DNA of 64,000 nucleotides from Nelumbo lutea. Its lineage: Eukaryota > Streptophyta > Magnoliopsida > Proteales > Nelumbonaceae. The stretch lies in contig JAKGHH010000002.1 in NCBI GenBank assembly GCA_022828595.1, forward strand, positions 38,410,222-38,474,221, written 5' to 3'. The notes below the pieces were generated by a model. The model did no database searches and had not been told where the DNA came from. It saw only the letters and a program-made list of their open reading frames with translations. The translations under genes and the position numbers were made by a program. This document shows, in pieces, positions 41,001 to 53,589 of the stretch (position 1 is its first letter; each line of letters begins with the position of its first letter).

Positions 41001-44000
41001 ACTATTTTAGTATAGAAACCAAATCTTCTATTATGGATGATTTATGATTTGATCCAGTTTCTGAAATGGCTTGGTCCATTCTATTGGACTTAACCTAATT
41101 AGAAATCCCAAATGACATGAATACCTCCATAAATAAAAAATATAATTCAACTCTCAAATTAAAATGATAATAAGTGTCACCTAATACTATAATGAAAGGC
41201 TGCATTTAGCGAGTCTTTCCATGCGGTGTTTTGGTTGTTTACAAGTCGGAAAGACCGATTTTCAGTTTATTTCTATTTAGTGCAAAGAAGATCTAACTGT
41301 CAAGAGTTGGAATGCCGAAAAGATGCAAAAAGCTCATTTTTGGTTGATTTTGGGAAATTCCAAATGAACATTTTCGCATCTTTTACGGTTTATTCTCGCA
41401 CGGAAAGCTCAATGCGTCTTTTGACTGTCAAAGCTACCAGAAGATTTTCCCAAAAAGACGTGCCAATCGACCCTAAATTAATATTCACACCTTCTCAAAC
41501 ATAAACAGCTTCTTAGGCATTAAATACAAGTTAAAAATTGAAAAAAAAAAAAAACAAAAAAAACAACAACAATATCTTGGTCCTCTTGGACTATCTTAAC
41601 TTGCACCCTGTCACATGTTTCTAGCATTTCAACACACCAGATGCGGGACCTAAATTGGGAGACCCATTAGGCTGAAAATCAGCTTGTATAGAATGTAAAC
41701 AGTCCACTGTTGTTACTGCATTCAAAAAATGGAGATAAGTTTCTCTAAGAGTGAAGTAGTTCTATGTAGAATGTCAAAACCAGATGGTTGAAAGTCAATC
41801 TCATGAAACTGATTTTGTATACACCTATGACCTTAGTTGGCTCTGATTGTTTAATTTGGGCTGTTTTAGACTAGAATGATTCTAGGTGTTCCAAGCTAAT
41901 CAAACTCCAATGCAAACAGATAAGGGAAATATGTTATTAACATAGGTACCTTACTTCATGGATAATGCTATATCATATACCCCATTTCACTCTGTTAAAA
42001 CAACCCAATATCACTCACTTGAACAATTTTAAAAGTATACACCCATGAGTTCTTCTTAACATTAAATGTTCTCTTGAAACACAAGCATTGAGCAGTTCTT
42101 TTCCTTCAATTCCATATTTGGAACTTGATAGAGCTGGCTCTTCAACCTGTCAAATTGTATACACCCAAGCATTGTCATCCATATGCATTCAGATCTACTG
42201 TTAGACCCGTATGGATGTAGCAGATTGTATTCCAGAATGTCATATTATGTTTACTTCATTTTTTCTTGTTATCAAGCATTCTAGAGTGTAATTTTTGCCA
42301 TACATCTGTCCATATGTGAATCATCAAACTATAAAGGCTTATACATCTTAACTTTTGCCCAATTGAATGACTACAGAAATATATTATATATGCATATATA
42401 ATACATACGGAAATATATTTATATAATATACATAATGTAATCACATATACTTGTTTTGGTTTTGTTTACATCTTCAACCTTCCACACTCATTGCAAGCTT
42501 CGGTGTCAATAAAGAACAAATAAATCACTAACTGCTTGATTTGAACATTCATTTTGCATCAACACTTCCGTAGAATAAGCATAAAGTGGCAAAAACTATG
42601 GACATATAAAATTAGAAAAAGAGGGACTCTTACAGAGAGCCCCCAATAAGTGGCAAGATGAAGGGAAATCGAATGAGATGATTTTATCATGTCTACATAT
42701 CAATTGCAGCAAAAAACAAGAATAATCTAGTGCAATTTGAAGTTTCGACAAAGGGCAACGTATGACAATGAGGGTGTTCATTGTAGTCAGACAAGAACTG
42801 GTGATTTATCTGATGTAAAATATAACCATTAAAGGAGTGGAATAGCAAAATCAGATTAATCAGATGCATATACATAACCTTAAATAGCTTGGGTAGGGTT
42901 AGTTCAGTTTAGTTGCATTTTTTTATTGTACCCACAATTAACACATTTACTATCTAGGTCTTGACTTATTTGATAAAGTAAATGTACTAATGCATTACTT
43001 ACCTATAGGCTGTAGCACAAAGGTACAAATTGCTATAGTAGGAGTAGCCAATAAGCTAAATGAAAAAATGGTTACCCAGTGAATGAAAAAAATGGTTACA
43101 AATGATATTTTTTTATTTTTTAAATGATTTTCATTGTAGGAATGAATTATAAATGGATTTGTCAATGATTTTTTAAATTCATCGATCTAAAAATAAATTA
43201 TGCAAAAAATGAACTTTTTATAAGTTTTAGAAAATTTTAAAAAATTAAAAATTATATATTTTATATTCTAAATAATTTTCATCGTAAGGAGAACTATAAG
43301 ATGGACTTATCAATGAAATATCAAACTCATTGGTCCGATAACAATGTAGTGTCTTGTGAAATTTTTAGTAGATTGGAATCTCAAAAATTGTTTGAAGTAT
43401 TATTACTTATTAGTAAAAATGTAAAATTATTGTATGATATGTATTTGTTTTAGACTTCCAGTATTGTAATGCATTTCTTTATATCAACTATGGAAGTTTA
43501 CATTTATTATGCACTTATAACTTTTTTATAATTATTTCAACTTTAGATTTGTTATTTTTGATGTATTTGTGAGATTTGAAAGAAATATTATTAGTTTTAG
43601 GAGATGGAAGCAAGTTTTTTTTTTTATTATTATTATTATTACAGGTGCAACTTGGGTTAGGTTGGGTTGAACCATTGAATTGCTCAATTCATTCAATGGG
43701 TTATTGGTCATATTAAATTCTTGTGTTTTTTATTTTTTTTTTATTTTGCAGTTTTAATCATTTCCACAACTCTACACTTTATTTTTGCAGAAAGGAATGA
43801 TTTATGCACTCATATTTAACAATGAAGATCGCACTCATATTTATCTATTTTATATTGTGATTATTTAATTATGATATAATGGATTTATTCATTTTACCCA
43901 TTTTATTAAACCACTAATCCATCACCTGAATAGAAAAGATGATTATTTAATTATTTATCTATTTTACCCATTTCTGTAATGGAAGGTAATGACCCGACTA

Positions 44001-44579
44001 ATTATTTTAATCCTCCTTCAATTCTTCTCATGAAGACTGTTGTTCGTTAGAAGCAACTAATAAATAGAGGTAATGAACAAAAATGCTTTTCACTGAATAA
44101 ATGCCATGAGAATGGGAAACTTGTGTTGCAACGATTTCAAGGGAGCAATTTGATTCCAAATGCAACCATCAAAATTCACCAGGTTGTTTAGTAAGAGCCT
44201 AAGAGGAGGCTTTGGGTTTTACTGTTTTAGCCTTTTCCATCGAATTCTCCAAAGTAAGCAGCCCATGATTATGCTTAAGCCTCAAAATATCTTTGTTACC
44301 GTATTAAATATTTTATTATTTGTAAAAAATATTTAATAAGGTTGACTGAGGGTAATTTAGTCATGTAACTTACATAAATGCTTTAAATGGACAAATTTCC
44401 TTAATGATCACTAATGATGGTGTAATAGAGGGTAAGTTTTAGACAACAAAATCTCATTTAAGCTCTCTTAGATGTTTGGGAAAGTCACTCATGGTAAGTT
44501 TTAGATAATATCCCAATAAAAATTTATTTTATTATTTTTAAAATTAATAAATTCATTTTCTTAAATAATGTACTCTAAA
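41001..44579. other. AT-rich intergenic region without recognisable gene
   Basis: Includes an A-rich run (41537-41570) and TTA repeats near 43625-43640. Frames in this region are short and of low complexity. No tRNA or transposon domain found. Confidence 0.55.
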
Positions 44580-44668
44580 GCTATGTTTGGTGTGAAATTG
44601 CTTATTTAAGAGCTTTCCCTCAAAGTCCTCCTATTGTCGTCTTACTTTCTATCAAACCAAACACAGCT
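44580..44668 (+). mobile_element. Small Tourist-like foldback MITE
   Basis: GCTATGTTTGGTGTGA at the left pairs with TCAAACCAAACACAGC at the right, the same ends as at 62609-62727. The target trinucleotide is not clean. Confidence 0.6.
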
Positions 44669-44699
44669 TAAGGCAATTATTGCCAAAGCAATCCATGAA

Positions 44700-45350
44700 C
44701 ATTCTGTGAGAGAGTCGAGAATAAATGCCCAATGTGGCCCCAAGGAATTATCATCATCGTCGTCCTCCGTTTGTCACCACCCTACCTGAATACCGACGCT
44801 CTGTACACATGCATCCACACGTGTCAATCCTCACCGATAAGCTATCACAAAGTTCCATTGTTAAATGAAGAGACAGGAAATATCTTATCACATCTCATTT
44901 TGGGCCATTCTGAACGCACCACGTGGGGTACAGAGTGCAATGGGCCGTGGGTATCGCTAGCAAACTAACGATAGTTAAGGAAAGCCCAGGGCCCCAGGTC
45001 CAGATCCAGGTCCATAAACAACAAATACGGAGCCCATCTACATGGCGTTTGTTTTGTCCCCAGTGCCCCAGTCCTCACAAAACTTCCGCTGTCGGCGAGA
45101 ACTTAACTACAGCGACGCCCACAACTTTACAGCTGGATTAGTCCCAGCGATCTCTATCCAGAATTAGTACTTCCACCAATCAGATGGACGCCGTACCACG
45201 TCCAATGTGCTCCTCTGGGTCCCCCATCCTGAGCCGTAAATCACGGAATACCAGCTTTCCCTTCGATCTAACCTGTCCACCTCCGCGTGGGCCCCGCTTC
45301 ATTAAATTAAATAATACCAATAATAATTTCTTATCTGGAACCCAAAAACA
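44700..45350. other. GC-richer flank downstream of GAE with G-box/ABRE cores
   Basis: CACACGTGTC near 44817 and CCACGTGGGG near 44919 contain ACGTG cores. The block could hold the 3' end of GAE or a promoter pointing left or right. No gene recognised. Confidence 0.4.
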
Positions 45351-45626
45351 AAAATGAGACAAACAAAATCCGCCGAAAGATCTCTGCCGTCAGATTACCG
45401 GAAAAAGAGAGACAAACCGAAAACAAAAGCAAAAAAAAAGAAAAAGAAGGCGTATCGGACGTATCGGATGACAAAAGAACTAAGAGAATACGAAACTTTT
45501 CTTTTTACAGAAAGCCCAAAACTAACGAGGATACGCGGCTTCACCGGTATCCCCAAGAAAAGAATAAGTCTTTTTTTTCCAGTTTTTTTTTCTTATAACA
45601 AAAAAAAAGAAAAAAAAATAAAGATT

Positions 45627-46928
45627 TCAATTTACAAGTTTGCTTTGGCCGTGATTGTAACCATAGTAATTGAGGTACCATCTAACGAACTTCTTCAACC
45701 CGGTTTGCAAATCGGTCGTGGGTTTGTACCCGAATTCCATGCGCGCCAGGCTTATGTTAGCATGCGTGAACGGTACGTCACCGTTTCCTGGCATATCCAC
45801 GATGTTCTTCTTCGCCTTCATCTTCAGATGCCGCTCGAGAATTCCAACAAGTGTCGGTACCGTTACGGGCGATGTGTTACCCAGATTGAAGATCCGATAC
45901 GGTGCTGGTCCGCGTTTCTTGCCTCCGCTACCGGTGCTCTTACCCGCCGTGTCCAACGACCCGAGGCAACCCTTAACGATGTCATCAATGTAGGTGAAAT
46001 CTCGGGCGAGATCGACCCGATTCTTCCCCCGGTACACGGTTATCGGCTTTCCTTGCAGAATGTTTCGGGTGAACGAGAAGTAAGCCATGTCGGGCCGGCC
46101 CCATGGACCATAGACGGTGAAGAATCTCAGCCCGGTGATCGATAGACCGTAGATATGGTTGTATGTGTGAGTGATTTCTTCTCCGGCTTTCTTCGTCGCC
46201 GCGTACAAGCTCGCCGGCTGGTCCGTCCGGTCGGCCTCGGAGAAGGGAACCTTCTCGTTGAGCCCGTAAACCGAGCTCGAGGACGCCCAGACGACTGCCG
46301 GCTGGGGGTTCGCCGATTTGCAGGCTTCGAGCAGAGCAACCAGACCAGCGATGTTGCTGTGAACGTAGGAATGAGGGTTCTCCATGGCGTACCTGACACC
46401 GGCTTGCGCAGCGAGATGCATAACGTGGGTGAACGCCACGACGTCGAAGAGCTTCGCCAGGAGGCGGGCGTCGTTAATGTCACCTTCGACGACGAAGATG
46501 CCATGGTTGTTCAGAAGCGTTTTCCGCGCTCTCTTCAGAGATGGATCATAGTAATTGTTGAAATTATCGAGACCCACGACGCCATCGCCGCGTTTCTTGA
46601 GAGCAAGAGACACATGGGTGCCGACGAATCCAGCACCGCCGGTGACAAGCACGGAAAACCCACCGGACCGGCGGATCTCGGCAGACGTTCGGACCTGTTT
46701 CTCCCATTGAATCCCGCCCCAAGAAGCCGTGAGATAGCGACTACCCGTGTCAACAAAGCTCTGAAAACTGAGGTAAGAAGCTGTCAAAGCGATCAAGAAA
46801 AGAGCCCAGAGGAACATAGTAGTGGTGGAAGCGAAGCATCGATGGAACTGACGATTCATGGCGTGGGCTCTCTCGCCCTTCACCTTGCCCGGCGTGGATG
46901 GGAAGTGCTCATCGTCCAACGACGGCAT
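45627..46928 (-). CDS. GAE: UDP-glucuronate 4-epimerase (intronless, 433 aa)
   Basis: Interconverts UDP-glucuronate and UDP-galacturonate, the precursor of pectin; known plant members are type II Golgi membrane proteins. Visible features: a cytosolic N-terminus, a membrane segment at about 37-56 (TTMFLWALFLIALTASYLSF), a stem, then an extended-SDR Rossmann fold with the NAD-binding G97-x2-G100-x2-G103 of VTGGAGFVG. DNFNNYYDPSLK follows at 121, HLAAQAGVRYAMENP at 171, and SSSSVYG at 217 supplies the catalytic Ser. The YAATK motif (Y242, K246) completes the active site. Length fits the family (about 430-460 aa), and the family is typically intronless. The start at 46928 gives the full cytosolic tail. 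No damage is seen. GC content and codon use are higher than in neighbouring DNA. Confidence 0.97.
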   Translation of the reverse strand: MPSLDDEHFPSTPGKVKGERAHAMNRQFHRCFASTTTMFLWALFLIALTASYLSFQSFVDTGSRYLTASWGGIQWEKQVRTSAEIRRSGGFSVLVTGGAGFVGTHVSLALKKRGDGVVGLDNFNNYYDPSLKRARKTLLNNHGIFVVEGDINDARLLAKLFDVVAFTHVMHLAAQAGVRYAMENPHSYVHSNIAGLVALLEACKSANPQPAVVWASSSSVYGLNEKVPFSEADRTDQPASLYAATKKAGEEITHTYNHIYGLSITGLRFFTVYGPWGRPDMAYFSFTRNILQGKPITVYRGKNRVDLARDFTYIDDIVKGCLGSLDTAGKSTGSGGKKRGPAPYRIFNLGNTSPVTVPTLVGILERHLKMKAKKNIVDMPGNGDVPFTHANISLARMEFGYKPTTDLQTGLKKFVRWYLNYYGYNHGQSKLVN

Positions 46929-47087
46929 TTTCGCTCCAAATTCTTTTTTTTCTGGTTATTTTTTCGTTTTGATTATTGGTTGAGACCAATAGGATGCAGA
47001 AGGAACAGTCGAACAGATGCAGAAACGAAGGGCTTGAAAGAGATGTTCCTTTTCTGCACCTGCCGAAGGGGGGAAGGGAAGAAAGGA

Positions 47088-47098
47088 TTATTTATAGG
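47088..47098 (-). promoter_or_regulatory. GAE: TATA box of GAE
   Basis: Minus-strand CCCTATAAATAA lies about 160 bp upstream of the ATG, leaving room for a leader of about 130 nt. ACGTGAT and ACGCGT words lie just upstream (47110-47150). Confidence 0.75.
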
Positions 47099-47179
47099 GG
47101 ATGCCCCACGAGAAGAGACGAGTTTACGCGTGAATGCATTACGTGATCGAACGGTTGGCTTAGATAAGGCAGAATGAGA

Positions 47180-49195
47180 GATTAATCTGATCAAACGGTT
47201 TAAATTCTTTATTATTTAATTTTGAGGGTTTAATTTGGAATTAACTAAATAAAAGATTAGTAAAATGGGAAAGAACATGGGCGCCCTACAATTTGTTAGT
47301 TGAAAGAAGTGGGAAACCGGAGATGTACTATTTTAATACTATCTCATTATTATTTTGACTATTAATTACTAGGGATGTGGGACCCACTAGACAACCTGTT
47401 GAACCGGTCATTGACTTGGAGAAGAGCTGGGGGACAGCTGGGATTTCCCCGGCTATCCCGGTTGCTTATCTCTCTCTCCATCTCCATCTCTTGGCTTGGG
47501 GTTGGAGATCGGGCGGTGCTCCTTTCCTCGACTGCCGAGTCCTTCTCTCCCTCTAGCTACTTCTTTTGCCAGCTTGGGTTCAGTAGAGGAGGTCGAACCC
47601 ACTTGGATGGTCACACGTGGCAAGAATGGGAGTGGGACCCGTAAAGCTTCTATTTATTGTTAGCAGGACCAAGTACTTTGTAATTTGTACGGGATTGACT
47701 CCTCGTTTGATAAATATACTAATTTGAGTTAAAAATCACGCGGTTAAATAAATTGGGGTAATTGATTTTCTTCTCATAAAAATAAATTAATTGATTTTTG
47801 TTTGTTTTATCATTTATTAGTAGTTATCACGAGAGGAAAATGACAGGAAAGGGAAGGAAAGAAAGTGCCTGGAAAATGAAAACGAGGGTTTGTTTGGATT
47901 CCTTGCTTGGACTTTCCCGTTTCAACGCTGACGAGGGGATTGGCTATTTGGCTGTTTGGACTGTAATTGGAAATGGCAGCTAAGCATCATTGAGGGGTCC
48001 AAACACTCTTTCCATGTTAGTGGTCCGTGGTGTAAATACTGATATTTGGATGAATTGGGCTGATGTTTGGAGATGGGATCCAATTTTTACCTTATTAGAA
48101 AGGAAAGAGTGATGGAACCCACTTTTTTTTTTTTTTTTTTTATAACAAAGAACAGGAGAGAGAGATGGGACCCATCTGAGAGAAAGATTGGAAGATTCAA
48201 TCTGTGGGCATTCTCATTGATACAGGGAACACCAAAGAAGAGAAGGGGCTCATTTCAGTGGATATATATATATTTTTTTTCAAAAGATTATGGATGAGGA
48301 TGCCACCATGTATCGATCTTCCTTTCTCTCACAAATTTGCTTGGGATGGTGTGATTTTTAAAGTTTAATGGGTCCTGACTAATTTGATTGTTTAATAGTT
48401 CAAACATGCTTAAAAATAGATAATTTGGATTTTAAGAAAATTATATTCATATTTGTATCATTAAGTGTTATAATGAAAAGTCAAGTGGGTTTAAATGAAC
48501 GATTAAATCATGAAAATTACTAATAGTGAAATGGAAAATAGGGTAAGGCATGTACATACTGGGAGAGAAAATTTGGCTTAGATGGGATGAAAATGGGTTG
48601 TCGGTATGAAAGGCTAAGTCCCAAAAACAATGCCACAAAATATAAGAAAAAAACATGGGGAAATTAAAAAAGAAAAGAAAAAGCTCCCAAAATGAAGCCA
48701 AGATGTACTATAGATCTAAAAACAGAATTCAAACCAATCTATTGTAAGCTGAATGAAATAAGAATCCATGCTAAATAACTGAATTTAAACTATTCTCTAT
48801 TGGCTAAAGATTAAACCTTTTTTTTTATTGATGAGTCTGCATAATTGAGGGTAACCCATCCCCATCGCCTTAGGCCCCCAACCTTGGTGGCAGCCAGTGG
48901 CGGATTTTCTATAGTGTACCTAAAGTTTGATGTGAAATTTCTCGGGTTAAAAAATGTAAATCCTATTTGACTTTAATGCTGGGCTAAGATTAGTCCAACA
49001 TGGTTGTGGGTATAAGGAGTGGGCTGCCACTGGTCATGGGTTTGGGGGGCCAAGGATCCCCATTCCCCACTCAATAAAATGGCTCTGCCCCTAGTGGCAA
49101 GGGGATTTGATCCCAGCTCTCTTCTACAACAGATACTACCAAAGTACGGGATCTAAAAAAACAAAGTTGCCTTTCCTAGAAACATATATGGCTTT
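47180..49195. other. Upstream and intergenic region of GAE
   Basis: 47380-47650 is GC-richer and probably distal promoter. Further right the DNA is AT-rich. A weak MITE with CAGTGGCGGATTTT and CTCTGCCCCTAGTGG ends spans about 48894-49096. No gene found. Confidence 0.45.
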
Positions 49196-49618
49196 TAAGG
49201 CTGTAAATGGTATTGGAAATTCAGATTTGAATCCGATCCTAGTAAGGGTGATTTGAATTCCTTCCGTTTATAATTTTATGATGTACACTTAACAATAAAA
49301 TAATTGGATTGATTATGGATCCATCTCTATCCAATTCAGCATAATTCGATTCATTTTGGGTATTTTGCTTTTATTAAATTGTCATAGGTTCAATTTTTAT
49401 GAGAATAATTTAAAATTTATTTTGTTCATGAAATATAATATTATATAATATTTTGATCATTTTCAGTTTAACGTATTTATACTATTCAATGTCCAATTGC
49501 AAATGGACTTTGATTTGAATCCAATATAAATTTGATTAATAATATTATATTCAATTCAAATTTAAATATAAATGAATCAAATTTGGATTTATCTATATTT
49601 GATTCAATTGCAGCCCTA
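49196..49618 (+). mobile_element. hAT-type MITE, 423 bp
   Basis: Ends TAAGGCTGTAAATGG and TTAGGGCTGCAATTG (inverted). Flanks ATGGCTTT (49188-49195) and ATGACTTT (49619-49626) agree at 7 of 8. Confidence 0.85.
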
Positions 49619-49712
49619 ATGACTTTAGCAAAAGTAAAGGGCATCCTCATGCAAGGTCCAGCGAGGAACAGATGTAGCAGCACCCTTAAGCAAAAGTGAA
49701 GGGCATCCTCAC

Positions 49713-50141
49713 TAGGGGTGGATTCAAGCTGAGCCGAGTCGAATAGTACTAGGCTCGAGCTCGTCTTGAGACTATTTTATAAGGCTCTAGCTCAGTTCAA
49801 ACCAAAATCTTGAGTTTGAGCTCGGCTCAAGTCAAAAGTTCATAAGCTTGAGCTCGATTTTGAGAAAAAAATATTTTATAAAAATAAAAACTATATAAAA
49901 ATTTTATTTTAAATTTAAAAAATTAAGAATTATAAAAATTAACAATTAAAATATTTTTATTATATATATATATTATTTTCTATAATTTTATTATATATAT
50001 TCGAGCCTGACTCGTTTAATAATCGGGCCACTGAATTAGATTCGAACTCGAGCTTAAACTCGGTTGAAGCTGAACCGAGTCGAGCTTTTCACGAGCCAAA
50101 CTCAACCATCTTATGAAAAACTTAACTCGTTGCCACCCCTA
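49713..50141 (+). mobile_element. hAT-type MITE with perfect 8-bp duplication, 429 bp
   Basis: TAGGGGTGGATTC...GCCACCCCTA, flanked by ATCCTCAC on both sides (49705-49712 and 50142-50149). The interior is rich in GAGCTCGAGC-like words. Confidence 0.93.
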
Positions 50142-51284
50142 ATCCTCACCCTCTCTTTGAAAAAGGATAACCATACGTAAATTCAGGTGAACAGAATTGG
50201 AAAAACCCCAAACCAAGGTAGTATAAGAAAAAATAAAATCAATTTAACATAAAAATGCAAAAATAGGTGAAACCTGGCATAAGGATCTAAAGGTGGCACA
50301 ATTGCCACCTATGGAAAAGTAGAAGCACAAAGAGCCGTTTAGAATCTCCATCTCTATTGGAACAAACCAGCTGACATACCAACTGAACCACCCTGTAAAT
50401 GAACGAAAACACAGTTTAATAATCTATTTTTATTTTTATTTCCAATGTGGAAGTTTTAAGATCAAATAAAAAGAAAAATATCCATTTTATATAACACCCT
50501 CTAAATGAATACCAATAAAACTAATAAGACTTACATAATTCGAAGTTTCAAGCAGTTAGAACTTAGAAAAGCTCCTCTTCTCACATTTCTTTGGGCTAAT
50601 TTTGCCTTGCATTGCAGAATTACACTACCATGTTACATATGATCATAGACAATATTCTTTTGATTAGTGTTGTTAAAATCAATTCAGACCTGGTGGTTGA
50701 ACTGATGAATTGGTGAACTAATGAGCTTTTTGCACTCCCTCCCTTTTTAGACTGCATTTGGCATTCTTTATTTTAAAGACTTCTCCTTTTTACTATTGAA
50801 ATGCTTCTATGAACATTGAGTTTTCAACTGTAAAAAGTAGACAAGTCCTTAAAATAATTAGGAATGCCAAATTCAGCCTTGAATGGATTTTATGGACTAA
50901 ACTAGTTTTGTCAAACTTAGGCTTAAGCTGCACCAGATCGATGATCAGACCATTCAAACTGGAACCTTGTTGTGTCTTCATGTTTTACCTTGTTTTTTCA
51001 AAATTTTGAAAAATGATGGTCCACTATTAACCCAAATGAACCAATTCGATCCATTCGAAAAACTAATATCATATTAATATCATACTATATTGTAGTTACA
51101 AAAATTAATAGACTTAAACCTGCATCTTACTTTGAGCCAAAACAAAAGAAAAAAAAAAACTACAAAAAATCAAGAGAATCATCAGAATTGATTCTCTGGA
51201 GTGATGCCAAATAGGCCCTTAATTTCTATTTGAAAACAATAACATATTACTATTGAAATAACATATTATTAAGGAATCATCAGG
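50142..51284. other. No recognisable gene
   Basis: AT-rich. Words such as GGTTGAACTGATGAATTGG near 50695 suggest further decayed MITEs, without borders. Confidence 0.5.
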
Positions 51285-51600
51285 GTGTTATCCTTAAGAT
51301 TAAGGCTTATAGCATTGGATCTGCAACGATAAGTCTTGCTGAAGCTTGAACGGCATGGGAATCCATCAACATTGGAACTAACTTCAAGGATCAATTGATC
51401 ATCATTGAAGGAGACTCAAAGGTCATCATAGACTGCGTTAGAGTGAAGCCCCCTGGACATTGGGTTGCATCATCAAGGAATGCCTAAGCCTTTCATCCAT
51501 GTTCAATTTAAACATAACTTCAGGCATACTCTTCAAGAGACGAATCAAGCTACTAGTTGGTTGGCTCGTAAAGTGTTAACTGGTCATTTGGTCAACTTTG
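51285..51600 (+). pseudogene. LINE RNase H-like domain fragment
   Basis: KAYSIGSATISLAEA, a stop, AWESINIGTNFKDQLIIIEGD and SKVIIDCV match the RVT_3-type RNase H of plant LINEs. The frame then shifts (IIKECLSLSSMFN). A run of 16 C follows at about 51661-51676. Confidence 0.72.
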
Positions 51601-51699
51601 GTTAAACCCCTTGTGATTTTAGATTCATTTGTTTTGCTGATTTGTGGGGAAGAACTATCCTCCCCCCCCCCCCCCTAGCTCCTTTGTGCTTTTTTTGAT

Positions 51700-53589
51700 C
51701 TTAAGGTCTAGTTTGTTCAAATGGACCTGGTCAGGTTCAGAAATTTTTGACAAAATTTAAATGAACCCAGCAGCCCGAACCCAAAACAATGTAAAATGTT
51801 CATGGGCCGACAGTACAAGAATTGGTCTAACCACGATCCGAATGCAACCTAAGGACATTTATTCAGATCAAATCCAACCCTACCTCTTATTATAAATTCA
51901 TCCCAATCCAAGTGCAACATAAGGGCATTTACATCTCTAATGGCTGAAGGTGAATAAGTAAGAGCGAACTACAACCAAGGAAATAATTGTAACTTTAATG
52001 GCTGGATTCCTCAATGCAACTTTAATTGTTGGGTTTTCTATATTTTGAATTCATAAGAGAAAATTAACAAATAAAACATCACTCTGCAAGAAATATCTAG
52101 TTTTTATTTTTTTATTTTTTTTACACCTTCCCAAATTGGTGGTTTAATAATGCAAGTATCATGTATTAAGAAAAGAAAACATGTTTCAATAATATGTAGC
52201 CTTCACTTCATCACATATTACAAGGTTTTCAGTGTGTAAGAGAGTAGCTAATTTTGATTATTAAATTTACTAATCGTATAGATTGTGCTGAATTTAAAAA
52301 TAAAAAATAAAGTGTTGGAATTGTTTAACCACATCTGATGTCACTGGGTGCGCCATTCAAATCCAGACAAGCTAGCAATATATATAAAATCAAATTAAAT
52401 AAATGCATAATCCTACTTAATCTTTCCATGTGAAAATTGAATATGGAAATAACATTCTTTTCAAATAAAATGTTCAAAAATTGTTAAAATTCATGAAGAT
52501 TTTATAGTGTTGATAGCATTAACAAATTGTATCCCTTGGTCGATAAGAAAAGAAGATTAACCAATTTTTTCCTGATTTAAAATTGAATATTTAGCCTTTT
52601 TTTTCTAATTTTTCTGCTGATCTTGCCGTACAAAGGGGGTGTTGGTGAATTTATACCCCTAAAATTTGCCACATACAGACACAGAATTCCCTCCATGACT
52701 TTTGAAGAAGGAAAAAGCTCTTTATATGCTGTCAAGGGTCGGGTTGGGTCTGGTCTAGGTCAGGCTAGACCTGGTCCCAACTCCCAACCAGATGATTAAA
52801 TACGTAGAACCAGTTCTAAAAACTAAACCCTAGGGTCTGTAATAACAAACCCAGAAACAACTCAAGGTCTGATCTGATAACCTGATTATAATTGATTAGG
52901 CATGCAAGTTGGACTGGGTTGAGGTCAAACCCTAACCTAATTCAAGCTGTGAGCCCTCAACCCTAACCCTAACTCAATCCGAAGTTGTTGGCATGGATTA
53001 GGTTGAGTTTGGGTAAGCCCGATTTCTCTACTTCTTTTTCTCAGATGTTTTTGTTTTCTAAACTCAAATCTTGAGGTCAATTTAATTTTAGCACTATTGT
53101 TATGTAAAATAATATAACTATCATGATTTTGAAAATTTTTGCCTTTAAACTTAAAATTGTTAGCTTATGTATATATATACATGCATATATAAATAGATAC
53201 ATGCATACATAAATAAATACCTAAATCTATATCTATACAACTTTAACAAGAACGAATAGCCTCAAGAATGTTTCTGGAATTTTTTGAAGATACAATTTAC
53301 CCTTTCATATTTAATTTTATTAATAAAAATGAGAGTAAATAGGGTAATTTATTATTGACATTAAATGAATTGAAAAGAGGTAATTTTAAGATTTTCATTG
53401 CATTCAATTTTCTCTCATTAAATCCAACATTTAAGGTATTAATTTGCATTCACCTTAATTGAATCATATATTTAAGTTATTTTTGTTTATTTTCATCATT
53501 AAATTCTATTAATTAAATCCATACATAATAAATTAATAATTCCAATAACATAAAACATGTACTTTTAATTTAAAATCTAACTAGAAAAA
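51700..53589. other. No recognisable gene
   Basis: AT-rich spacer. 52735-53020 has repeated GGGTCTGG/CCCTAACC-like words, likely a decayed MITE. No frame of interest. Confidence 0.5.

Noticed and set aside
45354..46145. Plus-strand open frame of 263 aa opposite GAE
   Set aside because: It is antisense to an intact, motif-complete GAE gene. The frame starts in Lys-rich low-complexity DNA and has no known domain.
46155..47177. Plus-strand open frame of 340 aa opposite the 5' half and leader of GAE
   Set aside because: Long antisense frames arise in GC-rich genes that avoid certain codons. No recognisable domain, and it crosses the GAE promoter.
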